Notes: a model not told the origin generated them from the sequence alone. Positions 8,110-14,516 are shown, counted from the first letter of the stretch. The stretch: 33,181 nt of DNA from Equadaptatus sp045642025 (GCA_045642025.1 JAZUIB010000006.1:1-33181), one strand, 5' to 3'. Program-made: numbers and translations.

Positions 8110-8179
8110 CTCTGTATCCTCCTTATGGATGTATGGGATTTGCTTTCGTTGACATACATACTAATCTTAAATCATGGTA

Positions 8180-8215
8180 ATAATATGACATTTATGTGGA
8201 GATTTTATGGAGATT
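8180..8215 (-). promoter_or_regulatory. Promoter and phased direct-repeat operator of stress/efflux operon
   Basis: On the minus strand AATCTCCA occurs twice, exactly 11 bases apart (8208-8215 and 8197-8204 on the plus map). Eleven bases after the second copy comes a TATTAT -10-like box at 8180-8185. A direct repeat with one-turn spacing overlapping the -35 position is the usual layout for activation by PhoB/OmpR-type regulators. The -35 box itself is poor, as expected for an activated promoter. The regulator encoded two genes downstream is the obvious candidate. Confidence 0.65.
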
Positions 8216-8255
8216 GAAAATTATATTTTACAGGTGAAAAAATAGTTATGCCGCA

Positions 8256-8291
8256 AAACAAAAACGCGCAAACTTAAAGTCTGCGCGTTTA
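8256..8291 (-). terminator. Intrinsic terminator of tRNA-Cys
   Basis: On the minus strand the stem AAACGCGCA / TGCGCGTTT, with an inner ACTT / AAGT pairing, is followed by a U-rich tract (TTTTTGTTTT overlapping the stem end). It starts about 11 bases after the tRNA CCA end and separates the tRNA from the stress operon promoter. Confidence 0.85.
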
Positions 8292-8301
8292 TTTTTCATT
8301 A

Positions 8302-8375
8302 TGGAGGCGGCACCCAGAATCGAACTGGGGATAAAGGATTTGCAGTCCTCTGCCTTACCGCTTGGCTATGCCGCC
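8302..8375 (-). tRNA. tRNA-Cys (anticodon GCA)
   Basis: This 74-base cloverleaf reads from GGCGGCAT at 8375. The acceptor stem GGCGGCA pairs with TGCCGCC, the discriminator is U (typical for Cys) and CCA is encoded at 8302-8304. The D arm has AGCCAAGCGGTAAGGC, the anticodon stem-loop has GGA CT GCA AA TCC, and the T arm has CCCAG TTCGATT CTGGG. It has its own consensus promoter and terminator, so it is a single-gene unit. Confidence 0.97.
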
Positions 8376-8385
8376 ACGACAAGAG

Positions 8386-8414
8386 AGTATACCTTTCAAT
8401 TGAGTTTATGTCAA
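8386..8414 (-). promoter_or_regulatory. Consensus sigma70 promoter of tRNA-Cys
   Basis: TTGACA (8409-8414), a 17-base spacer and TATACT (8386-8391), reading on the minus strand. The -10 box ends about 11 bases before the first tRNA base, which allows a very short 5' leader. This is close to the ideal housekeeping promoter. Confidence 0.9.
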
Positions 8415-8441
8415 GGCAGATTTAATGTCGTCAGAATAATA

Positions 8442-8666
8442 TCACCTTTTCAGACAGCGCTTGATCAGTCCTTTTACAGGATATGAAAGCACAATTGCAT
8501 TCAATGCAGACACATCAGCCAAACCAACAATGAAACCAACGACCGCTGCTATTCCTGTTACTGAAAAAGGATGCTCTTTCATAAACTGCAGAGGCCCGAA
8601 TTCGTTTACTGACTGCTCAAATTTTTGCTTTGCCTCAATAAGTGCGCGTTCCTGTAAAGATGACAT
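8442..8666 (-). CDS. Small membrane protein, C-terminal part like DUF883/YqjD
   Basis: A 74-residue protein of unknown function. An amphipathic helix (SSLQERALIEAKQKFEQSVN) is followed by KEHPFSVTGIAAVVGFIVGL. That resembles the 'HPxxAVGIAxxxGxxxG' membrane end of YqjD/ElaB-type proteins and matches the endings of the two DUF883-like proteins upstream. A second hydrophobic stretch (SALNAIVLSYPV) and a basic tail follow. ATG 8666 has AAGGGA just upstream, and 5 bases separate it from the previous gene, so it is the fourth member of this small-protein operon. It may be the local counterpart of YqjK, but sequence alone does not prove that. Confidence 0.65.
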   Translation of the reverse strand: MSSLQERALIEAKQKFEQSVNEFGPLQFMKEHPFSVTGIAAVVGFIVGLADVSALNAIVLSYPVKGLIKRCLKR

Positions 8667-8671
8667 TTCCC

Positions 8672-8938
8672 TTACCTTTTGCCTGAGGCAATAAGTATAA
8701 TTCCGATTAACGCCAAAGCAGCTGATATTGTCAGCATAGCTGCAATCTGTCCGTACAGGCTGGATAGATATATATATGCTGCAGCAGATGCAATAATACA
8801 GGCTGCAAGAAGAAACAATCCACCGATAAGGATTGAAACAATGCCTGCGCCTGCAGAGATTGTTTTTTCTCTGAACAGTCTGCCTTCTGCTTCAAGCAGT
8901 TCAAAGAAATTAAGTACAATTTCTGAAAGTGATTTCAT
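8672..8938 (-). CDS. YqjE-like phage-holin-superfamily membrane protein (DUF1469)
   Basis: An 88-residue protein with an N-terminal amphipathic helix (SLSEIVLNFFELLEAEGRLFREKTISAG) and two membrane helices (about 33-57 and 62-84). That is the layout of YqjE/DUF1469 'putative holin-like' proteins. In E. coli yqjE lies next to yqjD in a stationary-phase operon; here too it follows two DUF883-type genes. The role is not established; a part in membrane organisation is inference. The gene starts 6 bases after the preceding stop with an AGGTAA site. Confidence 0.75.
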   Translation of the reverse strand: MKSLSEIVLNFFELLEAEGRLFREKTISAGAGIVSILIGGLFLLAACIIASAAAYIYLSSLYGQIAAMLTISAALALIGIILIASGKR

Positions 8939-8944
8939 AATCTT

Positions 8945-9265
8945 TTACCTGCGGCGGCCAAAAAGCTGTGAGAGAACAAGCCCTGCCGTAAAAGCTATGC
9001 CTACGGCCATCAGCGGATGTTCTTTAATGTTTTCGCCAAGCTGTGCTGCTACTTCTTCTGTTTTCTTTTTGCTTTCTTCAAGATACGGTTTTATATATTC
9101 AATAAAATCTAATGTTTTTTCGTCGAATGTTTCTTTGAGTTTGTCACAGTTAACAGCAGCATTTTCTGTTATTTCAGCTGTTTTTTCGGCAATTTCTTCT
9201 TTAAGCTCATTAATTTCTTCTTTCAGTTCATCAATTTTAATAACTGCTCCGTTAGCCTCTGTCAT
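8945..9265 (-). CDS. DUF883 (YqjD/ElaB-like) membrane-anchored coiled-coil protein
   Basis: A 106-residue protein. Its first half is a strongly charged helix with repeated EIxELKEEI and EKTAEI units (a coiled coil). A single C-terminal membrane segment HPLMAVGIAFTAGLVLSQL ends in GRRR. That is the classic plan of YqjD/ElaB/YgaM, inner-membrane proteins that bind stationary-phase ribosomes in E. coli. The ATG at 9265 is preferred over the in-frame GTG nine bases earlier because AAGGAGG then lies 9 bases upstream. The paralogue directly upstream (9319-9618) suggests tandem duplication followed by divergence. Confidence 0.75.
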   Translation of the reverse strand: MTEANGAVIKIDELKEEINELKEEIAEKTAEITENAAVNCDKLKETFDEKTLDFIEYIKPYLEESKKKTEEVAAQLGENIKEHPLMAVGIAFTAGLVLSQLFGRRR

Positions 9266-9318
9266 AAGAATCACCCTCCTTATAAATCGCTCTTTATTTT
9301 ATCATATTTACTGCCGTA

Positions 9319-9618
9319 CTACTTATCTTTTTTGCGTTTTGAAAGCCCCGCGATCAAAATCCCTGCCCCAAGTGCCGCGCATACTGAAACAAACGGGCGT
9401 TCTTTTATTTTACTGCTTACCTTTTCTGCAGTTTCTTTAGCCGCTGGCGTTACATTCTTTATCAGTTTTCCCGTACCTTCGTTTAATTCAGCAGCCATTT
9501 TCCCAAAATCAACAGGTGTCTTTTTTTTCACTTCTTTAGTTCTTTCGGCAAGAGCTCGTTTGAGAGAGGCGATTTCCTGTTCAAGTTCAGTAATTTTTGT
9601 TTCTTCGTTTCCGTTCAT
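9319..9618 (-). CDS. DUF883 (YqjD/ElaB-like) membrane-anchored protein, paralogue
   Basis: A 99-residue protein with a charged N-terminal helix (TKITELEQEIASLKRALAERTKEVKKK). A Lys-rich middle follows, then a C-terminal hydrophobic segment starting ERPFVSVCAALGAGILIAG with a basic tail. Domain layout and the 'xRPFVSV' lead into the membrane segment match the next gene. The ATG at 9618 is preferred over one at 9627 because AAAGG is 9 bases before it and would abut the earlier codon. It is the first gene of the four-gene small membrane protein operon; a promoter should lie in 9619-9744 but no convincing box is visible. Confidence 0.72.
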   Translation of the reverse strand: MNGNEETKITELEQEIASLKRALAERTKEVKKKTPVDFGKMAAELNEGTGKLIKNVTPAAKETAEKVSSKIKERPFVSVCAALGAGILIAGLSKRKKDK

Positions 9619-9744
9619 TTTATACATCCTTTCTGTTTGTCCATACGTAACGGCTCACTATTTCTGCCATGCTTGATGGATAGATAATAATCAAAAAATT
9701 GCTGATACACCATAGTAATTTTACTGATTATGGTTTACATACAC

Positions 9745-10506
9745 CTATTTTTGTTTTGCAGCAGTTTTCAGACATTTCAGCAACCAGAATAATCCGGCAA
9801 CTACTGCTGTCACAGCAAGTATTTCACCGCTTTTGAATGCAGTATCCGCAGATTGTTCGCGGAAAATATCGGCTGCTGTCCTAAATGCTCCATACAGCAA
9901 AAGAAACAGCGCAAACAGTAATCCGCTTTTATAACGTCCGATATATTTTTTTTCTATCATGTATATAATTGCCGCAATCATGGCTGCTGCTGTAATTTCA
10001 AGCGGCTGTGACGGAAAATGGTATATACCGGGCAAGTCCTGCGGAAAATGCAGAGCAAAAATACTGTTCTGCACTATAATTCCTCTACAACACCCCCCAA
10101 GAAAACAACCAACCCGTCCTGCAGACAGCATAATTGCAAGCGGCAAAGAAACTGCATCAGCAAATCTACCTAAAGCCATTTTTTTTCTGTGCAGTCTGTA
10201 ACTCCCTGCAAGTCCGCCGCATAAAATACCAAATCCAGATGAAGTTCCACCGTGCAGAAGAATTCCTACCGAAGCTTTGTCGAACACTACGAACGGAAGT
10301 TTCTCAATGACCGATCCAACCAACGCACCGATAATTCCAAAGCAGTAAACTGTAATCAGTATCGGAAATACATCTTGGTATTCAAAACCATATTTTACTG
10401 TGCAGCGTTTTAATGCCATATATAAAAATAACAATAATGCAAAAGCCCACAGCACGTAATAGCTGCGGGCTTCAAAAACAAAAAATCTGAAAAATACAGG
10501 GTACAT
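9745..10506 (-). CDS. Lgt-like integral membrane protein (prolipoprotein diacylglyceryl transferase family)
   Basis: A 253-residue multi-pass protein related to Lgt, which adds diacylglycerol to lipoproteins. Family landmarks are present: LLHGGTSSGFG for the Lgt HGG region, SAGRVGCFLGGCCRG where true Lgt has GRIGNF, HFPSQPLE for the PSQxYE motif, and YGAFRTAADIFRE near the end. The Asn of GRxGN is Cys and a Cys pair follows, so it belongs to a divergent paralogue group and may not be the housekeeping Lgt. The start at 10506 follows the jag stop by 2 bases; a longer frame from 10557 would overlap jag by 49 bases and adds non-family residues. It extends the yidC-jag transcript. An imperfect hairpin at about 9692-9720 could end transcription. 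Confidence 0.75.
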   Translation of the reverse strand: MYPVFFRFFVFEARSYYVLWAFALLLFLYMALKRCTVKYGFEYQDVFPILITVYCFGIIGALVGSVIEKLPFVVFDKASVGILLHGGTSSGFGILCGGLAGSYRLHRKKMALGRFADAVSLPLAIMLSAGRVGCFLGGCCRGIIVQNSIFALHFPQDLPGIYHFPSQPLEITAAAMIAAIIYMIEKKYIGRYKSGLLFALFLLLYGAFRTAADIFREQSADTAFKSGEILAVTAVVAGLFWLLKCLKTAAKQK

Positions 10507-10508
10507 TC

Positions 10509-11183
10509 TTAGCGGCGATGTCTGCGTGACATGTGTTTGGTTGCACCTGCCGGACAAATTGTTACACGTCTCGACGGGTCTTCGCCTACAGATTTAGTCT
10601 CAACTTCGCTATTATCGCGAAGCGCAAGGTGAACGACACGGCGTTCCCAGCTTGTCATCGGTTCAAGAGTTACAGCCTCGCCTTTTCTTACAACATCACG
10701 CGCAAGTGAAATTGCAAGACGTGTGAGGATGTGAGTTCTTTTGTCTCTGTAGCCTCCGCAGTCAAAGCGTATACGGCGTGTCGAGAGATCATCATGGCAT
10801 ACAAGATTCGTAAGATATTCGAGTGCTTTCAGCGTTTCACCGTAACGACCGATTATCACACCTTGGTCATCACCAACAAGATTGACAATACCGTCTTCTT
10901 CAAGCTCTGGGACTAAATCAACATCCATTTTTTCAAGTATTTCATTTACGAAATAGCATGACTGTATGTATGAAAGAGGAGCAATTGTCTTAGCTTCAAC
11001 TCTGAAAGTTTTGCCCAGCAGACCGAAAAGTTTCTTATCTTCTGAAAGAATCTCTGTCTCTATGTCCTCAGGCTGTATACCCCAAAATTCTGCTGCTTTC
11101 TGTTTTGCTTCCTCTTCTGAAGAACATTCAAAAATCTTACTCTCTGTCTCTGGCATAGGAATCTGTTCACGAAATTTATCCAT
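10509..11183 (-). CDS. jag: RNA-binding protein Jag/KhpB (EloR)
   Basis: A cytoplasmic RNA-binding protein that in Firmicutes controls cell elongation and envelope genes. The 224-residue protein has the Jag_N domain at the start (KIFECSSEEEAKQKAAEFWG ... KKLFGLLGKTFRVEA). A KH domain follows around GVIIGRYGETLKALEYLTN, then an R3H domain ending around MTSWERRVVHLALRD with the R-x-x-x-H core. The tail is basic (KHMSRRHRR). It sits 10 bases after yidC, the standard position. The linker between Jag_N and KH is short compared with streptococcal proteins. Confidence 0.94.
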   Translation of the reverse strand: MDKFREQIPMPETESKIFECSSEEEAKQKAAEFWGIQPEDIETEILSEDKKLFGLLGKTFRVEAKTIAPLSYIQSCYFVNEILEKMDVDLVPELEEDGIVNLVGDDQGVIIGRYGETLKALEYLTNLVCHDDLSTRRIRFDCGGYRDKRTHILTRLAISLARDVVRKGEAVTLEPMTSWERRVVHLALRDNSEVETKSVGEDPSRRVTICPAGATKHMSRRHRR

Positions 11184-11193
11184 AATTATCTAC

Positions 11194-12030
11194 CTATTCT
11201 TCGTCGTCTTCTATTTCAACCCATTCATATTCATCGTCATCATCTTCCTCAACGACTTCTGTTGTGGGTTTGTTTTTATGCAGCGCAGGTTTGTTCGCCA
11301 TCTCAAGTTTGGCATTTTTCATTACATAATATTGCTGAACAACTCCGAAAAGTGTCGACAATCCCCAGTAAATCATAACGCCACCAGGCATAGAAAGGCA
11401 TATCCAACCCATAAAAATCGGCATAATTGTATTCATTGTTGCCATCTGAGGGTTATCACCAGCTGTCATTTTCTGCTGTGCCCAAGTAAGAATTATTATT
11501 GAGAGCAGAAGAATAATGTTGCCTATATACATGGAAACATTGGCAAGACCGGCAGGATTGGCAAAAATAGCTTTGAAAGCAACCATCATCTTCTCCGAAC
11601 CTGTACCGCTGCATGCTAGGCAGATGCCGTTTATTGCGGTAGAACCAAGTTTAAATATTCCAAGAAATGTCGCGTCGCCAAAGTTATGTTTTCTCAGCAC
11701 CTGGAAAAGCAGTATAAGAATAGGCAACTGAACAAGCATAGGCATACATCCTGCCATAGGATTAACCTTGTACTCTTTGTACAGGCGCATTGTTTCTTCT
11801 CCGAGTTTCTGTTTGTCATCTGCATATTTTTCCTGCAGCATTTTTAATCTCGGCTGTATTTTCTGCATAGCCTGCATACTTATCATCTGCTTTTTGTTAA
11901 GCGGATAAAGCAGCAGCCTGATAAGCACAGTCAAAATAACAATAGCACAGCCATAAGAACCAGTCAGGCTGTAAAATTGTTCGAGAAAGAGTTTAAGCAG
12001 ATTTTCTGCTCCATGCCATAGTGCTCCCAT
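11194..12030 (-). CDS. yidC: Membrane protein insertase YidC/OxaI, short form with acidic tail
   Basis: Inserts and folds inner-membrane proteins, alone or with SecYEG. The 278-residue protein is the short type without the large periplasmic P1 domain of E. coli YidC. A first helix contains the conserved cavity Arg38 (LTVLIRLLLYPLNKKQ), and a cytoplasmic hairpin follows (MQKIQPRLKMLQEKYADD). Then come NPMAGCMPMLVQLPILILLFQ and three later helices ending in MIYWGLSTLFGVVQQYYV. No lipobox is visible. The last 20 residues are almost all Asp and Glu (EEDDDDEYEWVEIEDDEE), the opposite of the basic ribosome-binding tails usual in short YidC proteins. An AAAGGATGG site precedes ATG 12030. It lies in rpmH-rnpA-yidD-yidC-jag. 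Confidence 0.95.
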   Translation of the reverse strand: MGALWHGAENLLKLFLEQFYSLTGSYGCAIVILTVLIRLLLYPLNKKQMISMQAMQKIQPRLKMLQEKYADDKQKLGEETMRLYKEYKVNPMAGCMPMLVQLPILILLFQVLRKHNFGDATFLGIFKLGSTAINGICLACSGTGSEKMMVAFKAIFANPAGLANVSMYIGNIILLLSIIILTWAQQKMTAGDNPQMATMNTIMPIFMGWICLSMPGGVMIYWGLSTLFGVVQQYYVMKNAKLEMANKPALHKNKPTTEVVEEDDDDEYEWVEIEDDEE

Positions 12031-12033
12031 AAA

Positions 12034-12339
12034 TCATCCATCCTTTCGAGGTTTAAAGAGTCTTCCAAACCAAATCCTTTGAAGTTCCTCCCTGTTGGGA
12101 AGAGGGTCATATCCGCACTTACCCCACGGTCCACAACGCAACAGCCTGCGCGCTGAAAGCAAAAAACCCAGCAAAAAACCATATTGCTCAAATGCCAGTA
12201 TGGCATATTCAGAACAGGTGGGATAAAAACGGCATTTTCCGCCGCCGAGAAGCGGTGAAATTGCCGTACGGTAAATTCGGACAAAAAAAACGACGCTTTT
12301 TGCAGGAATTTCCTTAATCTTCATCCTTACAGTCTGCAT
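12034..12339 (-). CDS. yidD: Membrane protein insertion efficiency factor YidD
   Basis: A small membrane-associated protein that helps YidC-dependent insertion. The family core is intact: FFVRIYRTAISPLLGGGKCRFYPTCSEYA, then LLSARRLLRCGPWGKCGYDPLP. The conserved Cys residues and the RFYPTCSEYA motif make the call certain. Length is 101 residues from the start used here; an internal ATG at 12324 is possible and would still overlap the rnpA end at 12314. It lies 3 bases before yidC. Confidence 0.95.
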   Translation of the reverse strand: MQTVRMKIKEIPAKSVVFFVRIYRTAISPLLGGGKCRFYPTCSEYAILAFEQYGFLLGFLLSARRLLRCGPWGKCGYDPLPNREELQRIWFGRLFKPRKDG

Positions 12340-12709
12340 TCCAGTCTGCGCCTGGCCAGTCTTCTCTCATAAGTCCGGCTTTATCCATAAGACACGCAAT
12401 ATCATAATACACATCTTTTGCCGAACACATAAGTGCCGTATCACGCAGCGAAACAACTATCCAGCAGTTTTCTCTTGTCCACGGTCTGAGGCGTCTCAAA
12501 GACTCTCTGAGTATCCGACGGCCTCTTACGCGTTTGACCGCATTCGCGATCTTTTTACTGACTGTAACGCCAAATTTCGTCTGACCATTACAATTATCCA
12601 AAAATAATAATCGCACCAGCCCGCCGGTTTGACGACGTCCGGTGCGAAAAACGAAATCAAACTGTCCTGGGCTTTTTAGATGGGCTTCAGACGAGAATCC
12701 GAACTTCAC
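12314..12709 (-). CDS. rnpA: Ribonuclease P protein component
   Basis: The protein subunit of RNase P, which trims the 5' leader of tRNA precursors. The 131-residue protein has the family stretch FGVTVSKKIANAVKRVRGRRILRES with the Arg-rich RNA-binding helix, and an N-terminal part (SPGQFDFVFRTGRR) typical of RnpA. It starts with GTG 7 bases after the rpmH stop with no clear ribosome site, so translation probably depends on coupling to rpmH. The C-terminal 15 residues are unusually acidic. The end overlaps yidD. Confidence 0.92.
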   Translation of the reverse strand: MKFGFSSEAHLKSPGQFDFVFRTGRRQTGGLVRLLFLDNCNGQTKFGVTVSKKIANAVKRVRGRRILRESLRRLRPWTRENCWIVVSLRDTALMCSAKDVYYDIACLMDKAGLMREDWPGADWNADCKDED

Positions 12710-12716
12710 AACAAAA

Positions 12717-12851
12717 TTAGACGGCGAGACGTGCTCTGCCTTTGCGACGACGGTTTCTCAGAATGCGGCGTCCGCTTGCTGATGCTGAACGAACTAGGAA
12801 ACCCATTGCGCGTTTGCGTCTGGTATTATGCGGCTGATATGTACGTTTCAC
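12717..12851 (-). CDS. rpmH: 50S ribosomal protein L34
   Basis: A 44-residue, strongly basic ribosomal protein. It reads [18 protein letters not shown], then [20 protein letters not shown], and ends RARLAV, the full-length L34 pattern. The start codon is GTG at 12849-12851, with GGGAGG seven bases upstream. It is the first gene of the rnpA-yidD-yidC-jag transcript and has a strong promoter at 12923-12951. Confidence 0.96.
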   Translation of the reverse strand: MKRTYQPHNTRRKRAMGFLVRSASASGRRILRNRRRKGRARLAV

Positions 12852-12922
12852 AGACTACACCTCCCGTGCTTACATTATCTATGAGCAGATAACTGTGGTA
12901 TCATTTGAAATGCAACTTGTAG

Positions 12923-12951
12923 AATATACCATAACAATGCCGTTACGGCAA
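12923..12951 (-). promoter_or_regulatory. Promoter of rpmH-rnpA-yidD-yidC-jag operon
   Basis: On the minus strand TTGCCG (12946-12951), a 17-base spacer and TATATT (12923-12928). The 5' leader to the rpmH GTG would be about 65 bases. The facing rpsT promoter at 13021-13050 uses a similar TTGCC start, so the two ribosomal protein genes fire divergently from one 250-base interval. Confidence 0.75.
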
Positions 12952-13020
12952 GAAAAATCTTTGCTTATGCCGCTGGCAGAAGGAATTTTAACAGAAATTA
13001 TTCTAAATTGCAAATAACAG

Positions 13021-13050
13021 TTGCCAAAACCACTATATTTATGGTAATAT
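13021..13050 (+). promoter_or_regulatory. Promoter of rpsT
   Basis: TTGCCA (13021-13026), an 18-base spacer and TAATAT (13045-13050). The leader to the ATG at 13100 is about 42 bases and contains the strong ribosome site AAAGGAGGTG at 13083-13092. An alternative -10 (TATATT at 13034-13039) is too close to this -35 to be used with it. Confidence 0.65.
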
Positions 13051-13099
13051 ATCCGTCGTCTGCAAAAATAAAGGTATTACCTAAAGGAGGTGTAACGGC

Positions 13100-13366
13100 A
13101 TGCCCAACAACAAATCAGCAAAAAAACGCGTTCTCATCGCAGAAAGAAACCGCATATACAACCGTTTCTGGAAAACGCGCTGCAAAAACGCTGTCAAAAA
13201 AGTTCTTGATGCAGTAGAAGCAAAAGACGTTGATCTTGCAACCAAACGCTTCAACCTTGCACAGGGAGTTCTTGACAAAGCGGTAGTAAAAGGTGTCGTA
13301 CACCGTAATACCGCAGCACGCCGCAAAGCAGGAATGGCTGCAAAAGTCAAAGCACTTACAGCCTAA
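13100..13366 (+). CDS. rpsT: 30S ribosomal protein S20
   Basis: An 88-residue basic protein of the small ribosomal subunit. It shows the S20 plan: PNNKSAKKRVLIAERNRIYN at the start, a helical middle with KNAVKKVLDAVEAKD, and the conserved ending VVHRNTAARRKAGMAAKV. A near-perfect ribosome site lies 7 bases before ATG 13100. It is a single-gene unit on the plus strand, closed by tandem terminators. Confidence 0.97.
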   Translation: MPNNKSAKKRVLIAERNRIYNRFWKTRCKNAVKKVLDAVEAKDVDLATKRFNLAQGVLDKAVVKGVVHRNTAARRKAGMAAKVKALTA

Positions 13367-13378
13367 TAACGAACGCGC

Positions 13379-13412
13379 GTACCGCCGATGCTTTTTCGGT
13401 GGTACTTTTTTT
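13379..13412 (+). terminator. Intrinsic terminator of rpsT, first of two
   Basis: The stem GTACCGCCGA / TCGGTGGTAC (one G-U pair) is followed by seven T at 13406-13412. It starts 12 bases after the rpsT stop. Confidence 0.9.
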
Positions 13413-13419
13413 ATAAAAG

Positions 13420-13450
13420 GTGTCGCCGTTTGTTTCGGCGGTACTTTTTT
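13420..13450 (+). terminator. Second, duplicated rpsT terminator
   Basis: The stem GTGTCGCCG / CGGCGGTAC is followed by six T at 13445-13450. The CGCCG ... CGG(C/T)GGTAC-T(6-7) design repeats the first terminator, so this looks like a tandem duplication acting as a backup. Confidence 0.8.
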
Positions 13451-13455
13451 GTTTC

Positions 13456-13493
13456 CATTAAAAAATCATCGGTTAACCGATGATTTTTTAATG
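13456..13493. terminator. 38-bp perfect palindrome, bidirectional terminator
   Basis: The sequence from CATTAAAAAATCATCGGTT to its exact mirror at 13493 is a perfect palindrome. In RNA it folds with a TTAA loop, a GC-containing core (ATCATCGG / CCGATGAT) and an A6/T6 flank on either strand. It lies between convergent rpsT and pfkA and can end both transcripts; it is the likely pfkA terminator. Confidence 0.85.
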
Positions 13494-13503
13494 ATAAATA
13501 AAC

Positions 13504-14466
13504 TTAAATGCTAAGGATACTAAGAAGTCTCATATCTTCATCATTGATTGCTTTTTTTTCTTTCCATGCCCTTTCAAGCGGTGAAATCTCAATTTTATTA
13601 TGCACAACTCCGACCATAAAGCCCGCATTCCCGTCAAGCAGTCCCATAACAGCCGCAGCACCTATACGGGCTGCCATTGTGGCATCAAGACAGGTAGGCG
13701 CGCCTCCGCGCAGCAGATGTCCCAATATCACAACTCTCGGGTCGTAGGGTACTCTGCTTTTGATTTCGCCTGCAAGCACCTGTGCTGAAATCGCGCCTTC
13801 GGCTGTGATGATGATTGAATGGCTTTTGCCGCGTTTTTTGGCATAGTCGATTTTTTTGCATATATGTTCAATGTCAATCGGTTTTTCCGGAATAACGATA
13901 TATTCGGCGCCGCACGCTATTCCTGTCTCAAGCGCTATATATCCCGCGTTTCTTCCCATGACTTCAACTATAAACAGTCTGTCATGGCTTGATGCTGTGT
14001 CTCTCAGGCGCGCTACACATTCAAGCGCGGTGTTGCAGGCAGTATCAAAGCCTATGGTGTAATCCGTTCCGCCCATGTCGTTATCTATGGTGGCAGGCAC
14101 TCCGGCGACTTTTACGCCACGGTCTGCAAGTCCTTTAGCGCCGTGAAAGGAACCGTCGCCGCCTATAACAATAAGAGCATCTATTTCATTTTTTTTGAGA
14201 ATTTCAACTGCGCTGTTCATGCCTTCCGGTTTTGTGAATTCCATACAGCGAGCAGTGCGTAAAATGGTGCCTCCGTGGAGCAGAATCCCACCGACAGAGC
14301 CCAAGGACATCGGTCTGAAATCTTCATCAAGTAACCCCTGATAGCCGTTCATAATACCAACAACCTCAAAATTGTTGTAACGCGCGGTACGTACAACAGA
14401 CCGAATTGCAGCATTCATTCCGGGTGCATCTCCCCCGCTTGTAAGAACAGCAATTTTTTTTAGCAT
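13504..14466 (-). CDS. pfkA: ATP-dependent 6-phosphofructokinase
   Basis: Converts fructose 6-phosphate to fructose 1,6-bisphosphate, the committed step of glycolysis. The 320-residue protein is the same length as E. coli PfkA. It shows GGDAPGMNAAIRSVVR near the start, the ATP-type GGDGSF motif (Gly after GGD rather than Asp, which marks PPi-dependent enzymes), the catalytic PATIDNDMGGTDYTIGF, and the substrate loop VMGRNAGYIA. The effector-site LLRGGAPTCLDATMAARIG is also present. The ATG at 14466 has GGAGG 8 bases upstream; a longer in-frame start at 14481 would bury that site. It has its own -10 box and lies after the rpoD terminator. Confidence 0.95.
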   Translation of the reverse strand: MLKKIAVLTSGGDAPGMNAAIRSVVRTARYNNFEVVGIMNGYQGLLDEDFRPMSLGSVGGILLHGGTILRTARCMEFTKPEGMNSAVEILKKNEIDALIVIGGDGSFHGAKGLADRGVKVAGVPATIDNDMGGTDYTIGFDTACNTALECVARLRDTASSHDRLFIVEVMGRNAGYIALETGIACGAEYIVIPEKPIDIEHICKKIDYAKKRGKSHSIIITAEGAISAQVLAGEIKSRVPYDPRVVILGHLLRGGAPTCLDATMAARIGAAAVMGLLDGNAGFMVGVVHNKIEISPLERAWKEKKAINDEDMRLLSILSI

Positions 14467-14497
14467 ACAACGAACCTCCATTTCTATATCCTAATAA

Positions 14498-14503
14498 ATT
14501 ATA
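14498..14503 (-). promoter_or_regulatory. Probable -10 box of pfkA
   Basis: TATAAT on the minus strand, about 32 bases before the pfkA start. No good -35 box lies 16-18 bases upstream because that position falls in the rpoD terminator stem. The promoter may be weak, activator-dependent, or fed by read-through. Confidence 0.5.
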
Positions 14504-14516
14504 TCATTTGTTAAAT

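Noticed and set aside
8679..9440. A 253-codon plus-strand open frame
   Set aside because: It lies antisense across three co-directional small genes that have good ribosome sites and membrane-protein features; its translation is low-complexity Ser/Ala with no family.
12852..13020. Possible oriC beside rpmH
   Set aside because: No cluster of TTATCCACA-like boxes was found and dnaA is absent; only promoter elements are visible.
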